DNA of 63,246 nt. It comes from Actinomycetaceae bacterium (GTDB taxonomy: Bacteria > Actinomycetota > Actinomycetes > Actinomycetales > Actinomycetaceae). The stretch is taken from assembly GCA_028724905.1 (NCBI GenBank), contig JAQYTG010000006.1:1-63246 (forward strand). Direction: 5' to 3'. The position numbers and the translations under genes were made by a program. The notes beneath the pieces are model-generated. The model did no database searches and was not told the DNA's origin. It saw only the letters and a list, made by a program, of their open reading frames with translations. Below are positions 52,845 to 63,246 of this stretch, one piece after another (within the stretch, counting starts at the first letter, position 1; every line of letters starts with the position of its first letter).

Positions 52845-55800
52845 GTGAATACAACGAAGTATCTTGTGCGTGCTCTGTCCGCCTTATGTGTTAGTGCCTT
52901 AGCGCTTGGTGGGATAATGCTTACTCCCAGCCGCGCCTTAGCTGCTCCGATGGAAGCTGCAACGACGATTGAAAACGCCAATGTGAAGCTCGTCCTCACT
53001 CCCACCAGTGCCCCTGCAGGCGATCAGTGGGCTCTGGGAGAGCGGATGACGTTCAATCTGCAACTCACGAACAAAACTAACACTGCCCGAGGCTTTAAGA
53101 TACGATCCACAAACTTCGATTTCACGGAGACGAACAACAACACAGCGGCTGGGTGCAAGTGGCAGTCGGCTCAGCCAAATCAGTTAAATGCGTGCAACGG
53201 AAAACTTTCACACACCGTCACCGAGACTGATATTGCTGCTGGTGGTTTTACGCCGAGTCTCGTCTACGATATGTATTCCTCCACTGGGTATAACGGCGCT
53301 GCTGTGCTTGCCGGAGGCTTCAATATCCCAATAAATTCTACGATCACGCTCACCAACCCCAAGGAGGGCAACGCTCCGTGGCGTGTGGGCGAGCGGATGA
53401 CTTTCTCCATTTCGCTCACCAACAATACCGGCATTCAACGCGCTTTCGAGCCCGCGCAGACCAATCTCACGGGTACAGCAGGATGCCGCTGGAGAGTCTT
53501 TGAGAATGGCGCCACGAAGAACTGCAACAACATCTCCATCTACCATGACGTCACGGCTGAGGATCTAGCAGCTGGATCTTTCACGCCGAGTCTCACCTGG
53601 AAGATGTATCCCGGCACGGAATACAGCGGTGCAGCTGAAAATTTTGCGCCCACGGTGGCGGCAGCGCTTCCGGTTGTAGAAGTTTTGAAACTCATATCGT
53701 TTGAGCAGACGCCAGATTCTACAAAAGACAAGTACAACAGTTCAGATGAACTCGTCTTCACGGTGACGATCCAGAATACGGGACGTGAAGCCGTCAGCGT
53801 TGAGCCAGTGAGCGAGGGAAGCAATGTGCTGTTTGCGGATGGGTGCGCGAATACATCCCTGGCACCGCAGGCCAACCACAGCTGCACCGTGCGCTATACT
53901 CTTACGGATCAAGATCTGGTGCAGGGCAGAGTAAACCTTGCAGCAGTCCTGCGTGCTCTTGGTACTGGCGGAGTTGAGCAGGATCGGCTCGTCGCCCGCA
54001 AAAACAATCATCCCACCCCTGGCACGTTTGATCCGGCCAGCGCATTTAGTCCATACGATGCAGATCCTACTGCCGCTGCCGCTATTAGTGATATGCGGGT
54101 GATCGCCCAAAACGATGCCATCAACGCCATTCGTATTCCGGCGATCGCCGTGGCGCAAAACGGCGATGTGCTCGTCTCCTACGATGCCCGCCCGAAAGCA
54201 GGACGTTCTAATGGTGGAGATTCACCGAATGAAAACTCCATTATCCAGCGCCGATCTACCGACGGAGGGAAGACCTGGCAGCCAGCTACCGTGATCGCTG
54301 AAGGCAAGCTGGCCTCTGACGGCTGGGGATATTCTGATCCGTCATACGTGGTAGATTACGAGACTGGCCGAATTTTCAACTTCCACGTCTACAGCTTCGA
54401 CGCAGGTTTTAGTGCTGGTCGGTATAGCCTTGCCGCCGATGGAAACGTCGATGAGACGCACCGTAGCACGATGAACTTCGGGCTCTCGATCTCAGATGAC
54501 AACGGCTACACCTGGCGTAAAGAAGTGATTACTCATCAGGTGCTCAAGGGTAAAGTACCTGGAGCGTTGTCGTGTTTCGCCACGTCGGGTGCCGGCACTC
54601 AGAAACGGCAGGCTCCGCATAAAGGGCGTTTGCTGCAGCAGGCTGCTTGCCGAGTTCAACACGGCAATGGAGAGGCCATCCGCGCGTTCACGATTTATTC
54701 TGACGATCATGGCGCCACCTGGCACGGTGGAGATTTCACCACAGTTGAGGTAGCTGGCCTCGGTGCTTTGCGCTTTGACGAAAACAAAGTCGTCGAGCTC
54801 TCGGATGGCTCGCTGATGCTGAACTCGCGCACCTGGACGGGGGAGAATGGGCCGCGCTATCGTATCACTGCCATCTCACGTGACGGCGGGCAGACGTGGG
54901 GCGACTATCAGACTCGCGCCGAACTCGTCGATCCGGCCAACAATGCCCAGATTATTCGGGCGTTCCCGAATGCCAAGCCAGGCTCGCTGCGCTCGAAAGT
55001 GCTGCTTTTCTCGAACACCAACAACCCCAATAGTCGCACGAATGGCACGATCTCGCTCTCGTGTGACGACGGTGCCACCTGGCCAGTGCGCAGAGAGTTC
55101 CGCGCAGGCGGCACCGGATACACCACGATGGCCGTCCAGGAAGATGGCACCATTGGGCTGCTCATGGAACCAAATGGCGGCGGCTGGATAGATATCGGCT
55201 ACCAGAACTTCACCCTGTCTTGGGTGGCACCGCAGGGTCTGTGCTCTGAGGTGAGGTCTGCCGTCACCGGAGTGAAAAAGGTACAAGCTGGCAAGGCCAT
55301 TGAACCTTTCGCTTTGTTTGAGCACAACGATCCGATGCTAGCTGACACCGTTACGGTGGAAGGGCTGCCGCAAGGGCTGATGTATAACGAAGCTACCGGT
55401 AAGGTAGAAGGCACCCCGACGGCTGAAGTGGTGACGCCCACTGATTATCAGGTGACGGCTACGATTCAGGAAGCGGAAGACGGTACGAGATATGAGCGCA
55501 TTGCTCACGCTGATTTCACTATCAAGGTGATGCCCGTGGGCGGACGTACCTGGTACGTGGCTGCTGATGGAGACGATGCCAACGATGGATTAAGCCCAGA
55601 GCATCCGTTCCAGACCCTCAATCCGGTGAATGATCTTGAGCTGTTGCCAGGAGATGCGGTGTATCTGCGCCGAGGCGACGTGTTCAACGATCAGTTCCTG
55701 CACCTGAAAGGTGCGGGTAGCGCCGCCAAGCCAATCAAAATCTCCGCATACGGAGATGCTGAAGACCCGTTGCCAGTGATCAACACCAACGGCGAGGGAC

Positions 55801-58800
55801 AGTGGCAGCAAAATTACAACACCGCATTAGACAATACAAAGCACAAGAATCAGGGGACGGTTTCCTCGTCCATCCTGCTCAAAGATGTGCCATATATTGA
55901 GGTGTCCAACCTAGAGATCACGAATATCCGCCAGGCAGATCAGCCTCAGATCTTGCGCAGTAAAGATGCGATGGATCGCACGGGTGTAGCGGTGATTGCG
56001 GAAAATGCCGGCACAATCAATCATGTAGTGCTCAAGAATCTCTACATCCATGATGTGGATGGCAACGTCTACAACAAGCACATGGCCAATGGCGGCATCT
56101 ACGTGATTGCTCATAAGCCATTGAATGAATCGGCGACCGGCGTGGCGCGTTTCAACGATATTCAGGTGCTCAACAACCGCGTGGAAGACGTCTCTCGCTG
56201 GGGTATTGGTGTGGGATACACCGGATACACTAGCCAGTTCCGCGGCGGCAGCATTTCAGAGGCTGCTATGCACAAGTATGGCCAGACGAATGTGCTGGTG
56301 CGCGGCAACTACGTGAAAGGCGCTGGCGGCGATGCCATTACGGTGTTCTATGCACTGCGCCCACTCGTGGAGTACAACGTCTCCGTCGATGCATCGAAAT
56401 ATATCAATACGGCGGACTATCCGGATGATAACTTCGGGCGGGTAGCGGCAGGTATCTGGCCGTGGAAGACGAAGAATGCGGTGTTCCAGTACAACGAAGC
56501 CTACAACACTCTCAACGGCGCTCATGGCAACGGTGATGGTATGCCTTGGGATTCCGACTGGAGCGATGGCACCCTCTATCAGTACAACTACTCCGCAGCC
56601 AATACCGGCGGCACGTACATGATTTGTGGTTCGGAAGCGGTGAACTCCACTTTCCGCTACAACATCTCACAAAATGACGTCGGAGGCTTGCTCGATCCAG
56701 TGGATAGCAACCCCAATGGGCACATATATAACAACACGTTCTATATTGCTCCCGATGTGCCAATCCTAAAGACGGATCACAACGCCAGAGGCAATGTCAC
56801 CATCGAAAACAATATCTTCTACTACACCGGCAATACTCCGCGGCAGGAGAACTGGAGTCGAGGTGACACTGCCAGCTTCGTTAAGCGGTGGAAGCATAAT
56901 CTGTACTACAACTATGCAAATAAACCTGCTACCGATACCGAGGCGGTTCAGGTGAGTGCCGGCACGCCAGTCTTTGCGGGAGAGACGATCAAGCTCGCTC
57001 CGCAGACGGCTCGCCCTGATTTCCTCACCTATCGGCTTCCCGAGCAGGACGCTGCTGCGTCAGCTCCTCGCCGAGCCCCTGGCATTACCCGAGAAGCGAA
57101 TGATGCTGATCCGTTCGGCGGCTATCGTTTAGCGGATGGCTCGCCGGCGGCGGATGCGGGCAAAGCGATCACGGATGAAAACGGTTTTGCCCCAGAGGCA
57201 GACTTCTTCGGGACTCCGCTGGCTGGCGTCACCGATATGGGTGCCGTGCAGTATCGGAGTGCTGACGAGCGCAGCTCTGCTAAGGAGCTCCTCTCCACGA
57301 TCTATTTGCTGACGAATGGAGCGGATGGGGCTCGCACGTTGCACGTGCCGCAGACGCAGAACAACCCCACGCCGGTTTCCGAAGTTGTGGCGAACGTAAA
57401 AGTTTCGCCGTTTGCCACCCCCAGTATTGTCAATGCCGATGGCTCTGCTGTGGCCGCCGATCAACCACTTGCTGAGGGCATGAAGCTACGCATCACGGCA
57501 GAGGATGGTAGCCATAGCGATATTCCATTGGCCATTACGAATACCTACTCGTGGGTGGACAACTATGTGAATAATCAGCAAGGCAATGTGTGGTTTGGTC
57601 AGCGCCAAATGGATACTGGTGGCGAGTGGCTTAATATCGACCAGTACGATCCAAACTGGCCAATCTGGCTGGTGGATGGGTGGTATGGCCCTGGCCTCAC
57701 GGGGTCGAAAGACATTCCTCCCGTTGGTCAGCGTGACGCTATCCGTGGTCTGATTTCCGACTCTCCAGACACGGCTTCGGATTCCACGGCTATGGCGTTC
57801 CGTGCTCCTAAGACTGGTGCGGTGACGTTCACTGTGAAAGATGATGAGCCGCAGCTGCGGCAATCCCCGAATACCGGCGGTACGGTGGTGCTCTCGCTTT
57901 ACAAGAACGGCGAAGAACTGCAGAGCGTGGAGCTCAGCCAATCCCTGAGTGTGGCTCAGGCGTGGAACGATTTCACCGCCGACAACCCCATCTTGGTGGA
58001 GCAAGGTGACTATCTGCGCGTCGTAGCACACAGCGTCGATAGACCGACGAAGCCGTCGCTGTGGATCTCTCCGGTGATCGAATACATCGACGTCACCCCA
58101 GATCCGGTGGCTGTCACTCCGGTGGAGCCGGTGTGGGATGATGAGGCTGGTTTGTTTGTGACGCCTGATATTGAGGGCGTCGTGTATCGGATCGGTGATC
58201 GGGTTCTGGTTGCTGGTGAGAGCGTTGATGGTTTGGCTGGCACTCGGGTGATAGTGACGGTGAGTGCGGCTGATGGGTTTGTGCTTGCTGATGGTTCGCC
58301 AAACGAGTTTACGCATGAGTTCCCCGCTGCTCCGGAGCCGCCAACTCCGTCAACTGAAGTGTCGGCGATTGCGCCGAATGCCACTGACCCCGCTGACTGT
58401 GACGTTCCTCCATTTGTCACGATTCCGATGACGACGGGCGTGCAGTACTTGATCGATGGAAAGCCTGTGGTTGCCGGAGATTATGAATACCGTTATGGGC
58501 AGACGGTCACAGTGACGGCTGAGCCTAAGGATGGGTTTGTGCTTGCTCCCGATGCTGATCGCTTGTGGACGTTCAGCGCTGACCTGCCCGCTGGATGCGG
58601 CGAGCAACCTGGGACTGATGAGCCTGGGACTGACACGCCTGGGACTGACACGCCTGGGACTGATGAGCCTGAACAACCTGGGAATGACGAGCCGCAGCAA
58701 CCTGGTGGCACGGATAAGCCTGCGCAGCCAGAGACTCCAACTCCTGGAGCTAGCCAGCAACTGCAGCTGCCACTCCTACCACAGCTGCCAGCGCAGTCAG

Positions 58801-58949
58801 ATCCTATCTTGGCCACTAGCGATCCGCTGCCAGACACTGGCTCTCGCAACACGATGATCGTCACCGCTGTTGCTCTGAGCTTGATGTTCCTCGGCTTTGC
58901 GGCTGTCAGAAGCAGCTCACGGCGAGCCAAGGGGCTGCGCAGAAAATAA
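52845..58949 (+). CDS. Cell-wall-anchored sialidase with a beta-helix domain
   Basis: A 2034-residue surface protein; the start GTG 52845 is probably leaderless. Signal peptide 1-33 (ends SRALAA). Residues 34 to about 400 hold three beta-sandwich modules; the first two share LGERMTF/VGERMTF and GFTPSL/SFTPSL. The GH33 sialidase lies at about 410-800, with AIRIPAIAV carrying the arginine (about 428) and five Asp-boxes near 470, 548, 617, 678 and 738 (for example STDGGKTW). A putative Ig module spans 803-895. A parallel beta-helix domain, starting WYVAADGDDANDG, spans about 898-1478. A lectin-like module (1482-1755), two Ig-like modules and PGTD repeats follow. The sorting signal is LPDTG at 1995-1999, then a hydrophobic helix and a basic tail. 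It releases terminal sialic acid from host glycans at the cell surface. Confidence 0.9.
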   Translation: MNTTKYLVRALSALCVSALALGGIMLTPSRALAAPMEAATTIENANVKLVLTPTSAPAGDQWALGERMTFNLQLTNKTNTARGFKIRSTNFDFTETNNNTAAGCKWQSAQPNQLNACNGKLSHTVTETDIAAGGFTPSLVYDMYSSTGYNGAAVLAGGFNIPINSTITLTNPKEGNAPWRVGERMTFSISLTNNTGIQRAFEPAQTNLTGTAGCRWRVFENGATKNCNNISIYHDVTAEDLAAGSFTPSLTWKMYPGTEYSGAAENFAPTVAAALPVVEVLKLISFEQTPDSTKDKYNSSDELVFTVTIQNTGREAVSVEPVSEGSNVLFADGCANTSLAPQANHSCTVRYTLTDQDLVQGRVNLAAVLRALGTGGVEQDRLVARKNNHPTPGTFDPASAFSPYDADPTAAAAISDMRVIAQNDAINAIRIPAIAVAQNGDVLVSYDARPKAGRSNGGDSPNENSIIQRRSTDGGKTWQPATVIAEGKLASDGWGYSDPSYVVDYETGRIFNFHVYSFDAGFSAGRYSLAADGNVDETHRSTMNFGLSISDDNGYTWRKEVITHQVLKGKVPGALSCFATSGAGTQKRQAPHKGRLLQQAACRVQHGNGEAIRAFTIYSDDHGATWHGGDFTTVEVAGLGALRFDENKVVELSDGSLMLNSRTWTGENGPRYRITAISRDGGQTWGDYQTRAELVDPANNAQIIRAFPNAKPGSLRSKVLLFSNTNNPNSRTNGTISLSCDDGATWPVRREFRAGGTGYTTMAVQEDGTIGLLMEPNGGGWIDIGYQNFTLSWVAPQGLCSEVRSAVTGVKKVQAGKAIEPFALFEHNDPMLADTVTVEGLPQGLMYNEATGKVEGTPTAEVVTPTDYQVTATIQEAEDGTRYERIAHADFTIKVMPVGGRTWYVAADGDDANDGLSPEHPFQTLNPVNDLELLPGDAVYLRRGDVFNDQFLHLKGAGSAAKPIKISAYGDAEDPLPVINTNGEGQWQQNYNTALDNTKHKNQGTVSSSILLKDVPYIEVSNLEITNIRQADQPQILRSKDAMDRTGVAVIAENAGTINHVVLKNLYIHDVDGNVYNKHMANGGIYVIAHKPLNESATGVARFNDIQVLNNRVEDVSRWGIGVGYTGYTSQFRGGSISEAAMHKYGQTNVLVRGNYVKGAGGDAITVFYALRPLVEYNVSVDASKYINTADYPDDNFGRVAAGIWPWKTKNAVFQYNEAYNTLNGAHGNGDGMPWDSDWSDGTLYQYNYSAANTGGTYMICGSEAVNSTFRYNISQNDVGGLLDPVDSNPNGHIYNNTFYIAPDVPILKTDHNARGNVTIENNIFYYTGNTPRQENWSRGDTASFVKRWKHNLYYNYANKPATDTEAVQVSAGTPVFAGETIKLAPQTARPDFLTYRLPEQDAAASAPRRAPGITREANDADPFGGYRLADGSPAADAGKAITDENGFAPEADFFGTPLAGVTDMGAVQYRSADERSSAKELLSTIYLLTNGADGARTLHVPQTQNNPTPVSEVVANVKVSPFATPSIVNADGSAVAADQPLAEGMKLRITAEDGSHSDIPLAITNTYSWVDNYVNNQQGNVWFGQRQMDTGGEWLNIDQYDPNWPIWLVDGWYGPGLTGSKDIPPVGQRDAIRGLISDSPDTASDSTAMAFRAPKTGAVTFTVKDDEPQLRQSPNTGGTVVLSLYKNGEELQSVELSQSLSVAQAWNDFTADNPILVEQGDYLRVVAHSVDRPTKPSLWISPVIEYIDVTPDPVAVTPVEPVWDDEAGLFVTPDIEGVVYRIGDRVLVAGESVDGLAGTRVIVTVSAADGFVLADGSPNEFTHEFPAAPEPPTPSTEVSAIAPNATDPADCDVPPFVTIPMTTGVQYLIDGKPVVAGDYEYRYGQTVTVTAEPKDGFVLAPDADRLWTFSADLPAGCGEQPGTDEPGTDTPGTDTPGTDEPEQPGNDEPQQPGGTDKPAQPETPTPGASQQLQLPLLPQLPAQSDPILATSDPLPDTGSRNTMIVTAVALSLMFLGFAAVRSSSRRAKGLRRK

Positions 58950-58989
58950 CGCGGTGTGAGAATATCGAGATCGCTACATCATCATGTCT

Positions 58990-59025
58990 GTGGGTGTGTC
59001 TGGGCTTATGCGCAGGCACACCCAC
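58990..59025 (+). terminator. Terminator after the sialidase gene
   Basis: GTGGGTGTGTCTG at 58990-59002 pairs with CAGGCACACCCAC at 59013-59025, with one G.U pair. It starts 40 bases after the stop codon, and the next gene begins 30 bases further on, so read-through into that gene is possible. Confidence 0.75.
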
Positions 59026-59055
59026 GATAAATGTGCAGGTCAGGGGGTATGTCTA

Positions 59056-59898
59056 GTGAAGATGAGTTCCCAAGAGAAAATCTCAGCTAGGAGAGCGAAA
59101 GGGCTCACCGCACACGAGCCTACACAAAAGCCTGCACCGGGAGTCTCGCATCGGCGTCACGCTTTCATAATCGTCGGTATTACGCTCATCGCGGCGATAG
59201 CGGTGCTGGTGGCATGGCGAATGACGGTGAAGAATCCCGCAACGGTTGGTCTTGATATTTCTGGCTATTCAGTGAACGAAGCTGAATTTGCCTACGCGCT
59301 CGACACTGTGCGCAACGACGTGATTCAGGCGACCGCTGAGAAAGGCTCAAGCATCAGTGGGCAGTACTGGGCATCGACGGATCCAGATTCGCCCACAGCC
59401 AAGGCTGTGGATCAGGCTATCGACGTTCTGCGGCATCGCTACGCAGTCTATGAGATGGCCACGGAATCTCGCATCATTGATTCGCCCAGCTGGGAAGCAT
59501 TGACGCAGAGAATGAACGCTGAGAATTCTGCACGCGAGCAAAAGATATCGTCGGGAGAAGTGGTGTATGGGATGCCGAACTTTACCCTTGCCACCTACAT
59601 TGATTCCGAAATGCGCACTATGAAAGAAGCGTACACAGCTGATAGCAGCAATCCTGGCATGAATCCAAGCGAGGAAGATATACGGCGCTACTACGACGAG
59701 CATGACTGGACAGTGTCGGACGATCGTACGCGAGCTGCGCTTGATGAAGTTCGCGCGAACGTGGTGCAAGAATACCGCTATGAGCACTACGATCAGCTCG
59801 TAGCACAGCGAGTAAAAGCACAGAGCGTGAGCATAGACCTCCCGCAGTTGCGGAGTTTTGCCAGTGGTTATCTCTCCCTTGAACGTGAGCCGAAGTAA
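59056..59898 (+). CDS. Membrane-anchored SurA/PpiC-like chaperone without isomerase domain
   Basis: A 280-residue protein with a short basic cytosolic part, one helix (AFIIVGITLIAAIAVLVAW, about 36-56) and an external alpha-helical domain. YSVNEAEFAYALDTVRNDVI, SISGQYWAST, ALTQRMNAENSAREQKISSG and PSEEDIRRYYDEH resemble the SurA N-terminal chaperone fold, as in foldase-like proteins beside secreted polysaccharide-acting enzymes in Firmicutes. No parvulin isomerase domain is present. GTG 59056 has AGGGGG eight bases upstream; ATG 59062 is an alternative. Position suggests it helps fold or release the large sialidase. This is inference. Confidence 0.7.
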   Translation: MKMSSQEKISARRAKGLTAHEPTQKPAPGVSHRRHAFIIVGITLIAAIAVLVAWRMTVKNPATVGLDISGYSVNEAEFAYALDTVRNDVIQATAEKGSSISGQYWASTDPDSPTAKAVDQAIDVLRHRYAVYEMATESRIIDSPSWEALTQRMNAENSAREQKISSGEVVYGMPNFTLATYIDSEMRTMKEAYTADSSNPGMNPSEEDIRRYYDEHDWTVSDDRTRAALDEVRANVVQEYRYEHYDQLVAQRVKAQSVSIDLPQLRSFASGYLSLEREPK

Positions 59899-59904
59899 TT
59901 CTGA

Positions 59905-61442
<1,538 letters not shown>

Positions 61443-61443
<1 letters not shown>

Positions 61444-62702
61444 TGGACGTGATCGACGAACTGCATTGGCGTGGGCTCATCGCACAGCACACAGACATGA
61501 CGGCGCTTCGGGCGGCGCTAGAACGAGGCCCAGTCACGTTTTACTGCGGTTTCGACCCGACAGCCGCTAGTTTGCATCACGGGCATCTAGTAGCTGTGAA
61601 ACTGATGCGGCACCTACAGTTGGCGGGCCATCATCCTCTGGTGTTAGTCGGAGGGGCCACCGGACTTGTGGGCGATCCGCGAGCCAAGGGGGAGCGTACG
61701 CTGAATGAGCGTGAGGTAGTGGCTCAGTGGGCGGAATCGCTGCGCCATCAGCTCGAACGGCTGTTGGATTTCAGTGGCGACAATCCGGCGCGCACCGTCA
61801 ATAATCTCGATTGGACGGGGCAGCTCAGTGCGGTGGATTTCCTCCGCGATGTGGGCAAGTATTTCCGCGTGGGAACGATGTTGAATAAAGACATTGTGGC
61901 TCGCCGTCTCGCCTCGGATGAGGGAATTTCTTTCACGGAGTTTTCCTACCAGATTCTGCAGGCGAACGATTATCTGGAGCTGTATCGCCGCTACGGTTGC
62001 ACTCTCGAAGTGGGGGGTAATGACCAGTGGGGCAATATGGTGGGTGGTATGGATCTGATCCGCAAGGTGGAAGATGTTCAGGTGCACGTGCTCACCAACC
62101 CGCTGATCACTAAGAGTGACGGCACGAAGTTTGGCAAGACGGAGGGCGGAGCGGTCTGGCTTAACCCTGAGATGCTCAGCCCTTACAAGTTCTACCAGTT
62201 CTGGCTCAACACCGCCGATGCGGATGTAGTTCGTATGCTGAAAGTGTTTACGTTCCGCACCCGAGAGGAGATCGAGGAACTGGAACAGGCTGTGCAGGAG
62301 CGTCCCGGGCAGCGGGAAGCCCAGCGAGTATTAGCCACTGACGTCACGACTTGGGTGCATGGCGAGGAGGCGACGCAGCGTGTGGAGCAGGCATCTGCTG
62401 TGCTATTCGGCAAGGAAGATCCGCACGTCTTGGATGCCGACACTTTGCGTGACGCCGTAGAGCAGGCTCCGTCTGCCACCAGCTCTGTGGGGGCAAGCGT
62501 CGTTGATGCACTAGTGGAACTAGGGCTAGAGAAGGGGAGAAATGCTGCGCGGCGCACAATCGCCAGCGGCGGTGCCTATATCAACAACGTAAAAGTGAGC
62601 AGTGAGGAGCAGCTTATTGAGGCGGCCGACGTGCTCGCTGGAGGTGTGGTATTGGTGCGCAAAGGGCGGAAAAACTTAGGCGTGCTGCGGATAGCGCAGT
62701 AG
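61443..62702 (+). CDS. tyrS: Tyrosyl-tRNA synthetase
   Basis: A 419-residue class I synthetase. TFYCGFDPTAASLHHGHLVA contains the HIGH-like motif (HHGH), and DGTKFGKTEGGAVWL the KMSKS-like KFGKT. GGNDQWGNMVGGMDLIRK is the tyrosine pocket. The C-terminal S4 RNA-binding domain ends in VVLVRKGRKNLGVLRIA. ATG 61443 overlaps the argH stop. No T-box is seen because it is translationally coupled. Confidence 0.97.
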
Positions 62703-62841
62703 CTCGTGTCGAGTTTATGAGGGTTGCTGCCTTGTGAAAGGAGGGGTGTCAAGCTGAGCTGCTATGGCGTGCGTCGAAAGCTGTTTTCCCGCTTGTATAT
62801 GCGGAAAGATAGCTATGTGAGAAGGCACACGGTAGCTTAGT

Positions 62842-62871
62842 TTGACCTCCTGCCGCGCCCCCGCCTAGAGT
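62842..62871 (+). promoter_or_regulatory. Upstream rRNA-operon promoter P1
   Basis: TTGACC at 62842-62847 and TAGAGT at 62866-62871 are 18 bases apart with a GC-rich spacer. The region has no coding frame, and tyrS is commonly followed by an rrn operon in this group. Confidence 0.7.
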
Positions 62872-63026
62872 ATCTATTCGTTGCGAGGGAGCGAACAAAA
62901 GCCAGGGCGGAGGCTCTAGGGAGAAGTTCGGTTCGGCAATGAGAGAAGACCTCAAGCCTCAACTATAAGAGGTGAGAGAAACTCTGATAGAGAGAGCCTC
63001 TGAAAAGAGGTTGTCAAAATTCGGTC

Positions 63027-63055
63027 TTGACGGATCGAACATCGGGACTTAATAT
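63027..63055 (+). promoter_or_regulatory. Main rRNA-operon promoter P2
   Basis: TTGACG at 63027-63032, a 17-base spacer and TAATAT at 63050-63055 are close to the consensus, the best promoter in the window. Confidence 0.8.
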
Positions 63056-63246
63056 TGAGTCCCGTCCTTGTCGGGAATACCGTCATTTGAATCTGAGGGT
63101 ATTGTCGGTTGTGGGTGTGTTGTTTGGTGTCTCAATAGTGTGCTAGTTGTTTACGTGATTTTTTTCTGATGGCATGGCTGGCTGGCTGTTTGTGTTGGTT
63201 GGTTGTGTTGTTGGTGTGTTTGTTCTGGCTGGCTGGTTTTGTGCTG
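63056..63246 (+). other. Leader of an rRNA operon, cut by the window edge
   Basis: GTTTGGTGTCTCAATAGTGTG at about 63122-63142 resembles the conserved actinobacterial pre-16S leader (GTTTGAGAACTCAATAGTGTG). Hairpins CCCGTCC/GTCGGG and AATACC/GGTATT precede it. The last 75 bases are extremely G/T-rich (TGGCTGGCTGG, TTGGTTGGTTG). The 16S gene itself is not reached. Confidence 0.65.

Overview
This window is chromosomal DNA from a mid-to-high GC Gram-positive actinobacterium, most probably of the Actinomycetaceae (Trueperella, Arcanobacterium or Actinobaculum type). The reasons are the gene order infC-rpmI-rplT ... pheS-pheT ... argR-argG-argH-tyrS-rrn, a PriA-type HisA, an SseB-like gene beside the his genes, an LPXTG surface protein, and many genes that look leaderless. 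The genus cannot be fixed from sequence alone.

Layout: 1-1080 holds a decayed IS3-type transposase and a broken small membrane-protein gene. 1404-7405 is a complete glucose-type PTS: an RNA antitermination target, a BglG/GlcT-type antiterminator, EIICB, EIIA, HPr and EI. rpsT follows on the minus strand. 8892-11225 is leuA with a leader-peptide/pseudoknot attenuator. Then come recO and uppS. 13558-23249 is a split histidine cluster (hisD, hisC, hisB, an unknown gene, hisH, priA), interrupted by a membrane protein and a VIT-family metal transporter. SseB-like, infC, rpmI and rplT follow, then an MFS transporter and a SpoU-type RNA methyltransferase.

29.4-45.4 kb looks like accessory DNA between the methyltransferase gene and pheST, which are usually close in actinobacteria. 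It contains a four-gene 2-oxoacid:acceptor oxidoreductase operon ending in a GltD/ferredoxin fusion, a galactose uptake and galactokinase operon, a sulfatase, a methionine ABC transporter under a SAM-I riboswitch, and a TauE/SafE exporter. pheS, pheT, a lone peroxiredoxin, argR and argG follow. A 6.1-kb cell-wall-anchored sialidase with a beta-helix domain and a small SurA/PpiC-like membrane protein sit between argG and argH. argH and tyrS follow, and the window ends in rRNA-operon promoters and leader.

How the genes fit together: sialidase, sulfatase, Na+/galactose-type symporter and galactokinase point to harvesting of host mucin-type glycans. The PTS brings in hexose, and the oxidoreductase could oxidise pyruvate with electrons passed to NAD(P) or ferredoxin. 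Arginine synthesis is represented only by argG and argH plus argR.

Two genome-style traits recur. Many genes have a -10-like hexamer exactly 6 nt before the start codon and no Shine-Dalgarno. Many intergenic gaps, and several loops inside housekeeping enzymes, are filled by short imperfect tandem repeats, each with its own unit sequence. The least explained parts are the sialidase/beta-helix/foldase pair, the leuA attenuator far from its gene, the gene between hisB and hisH, and the repeats.
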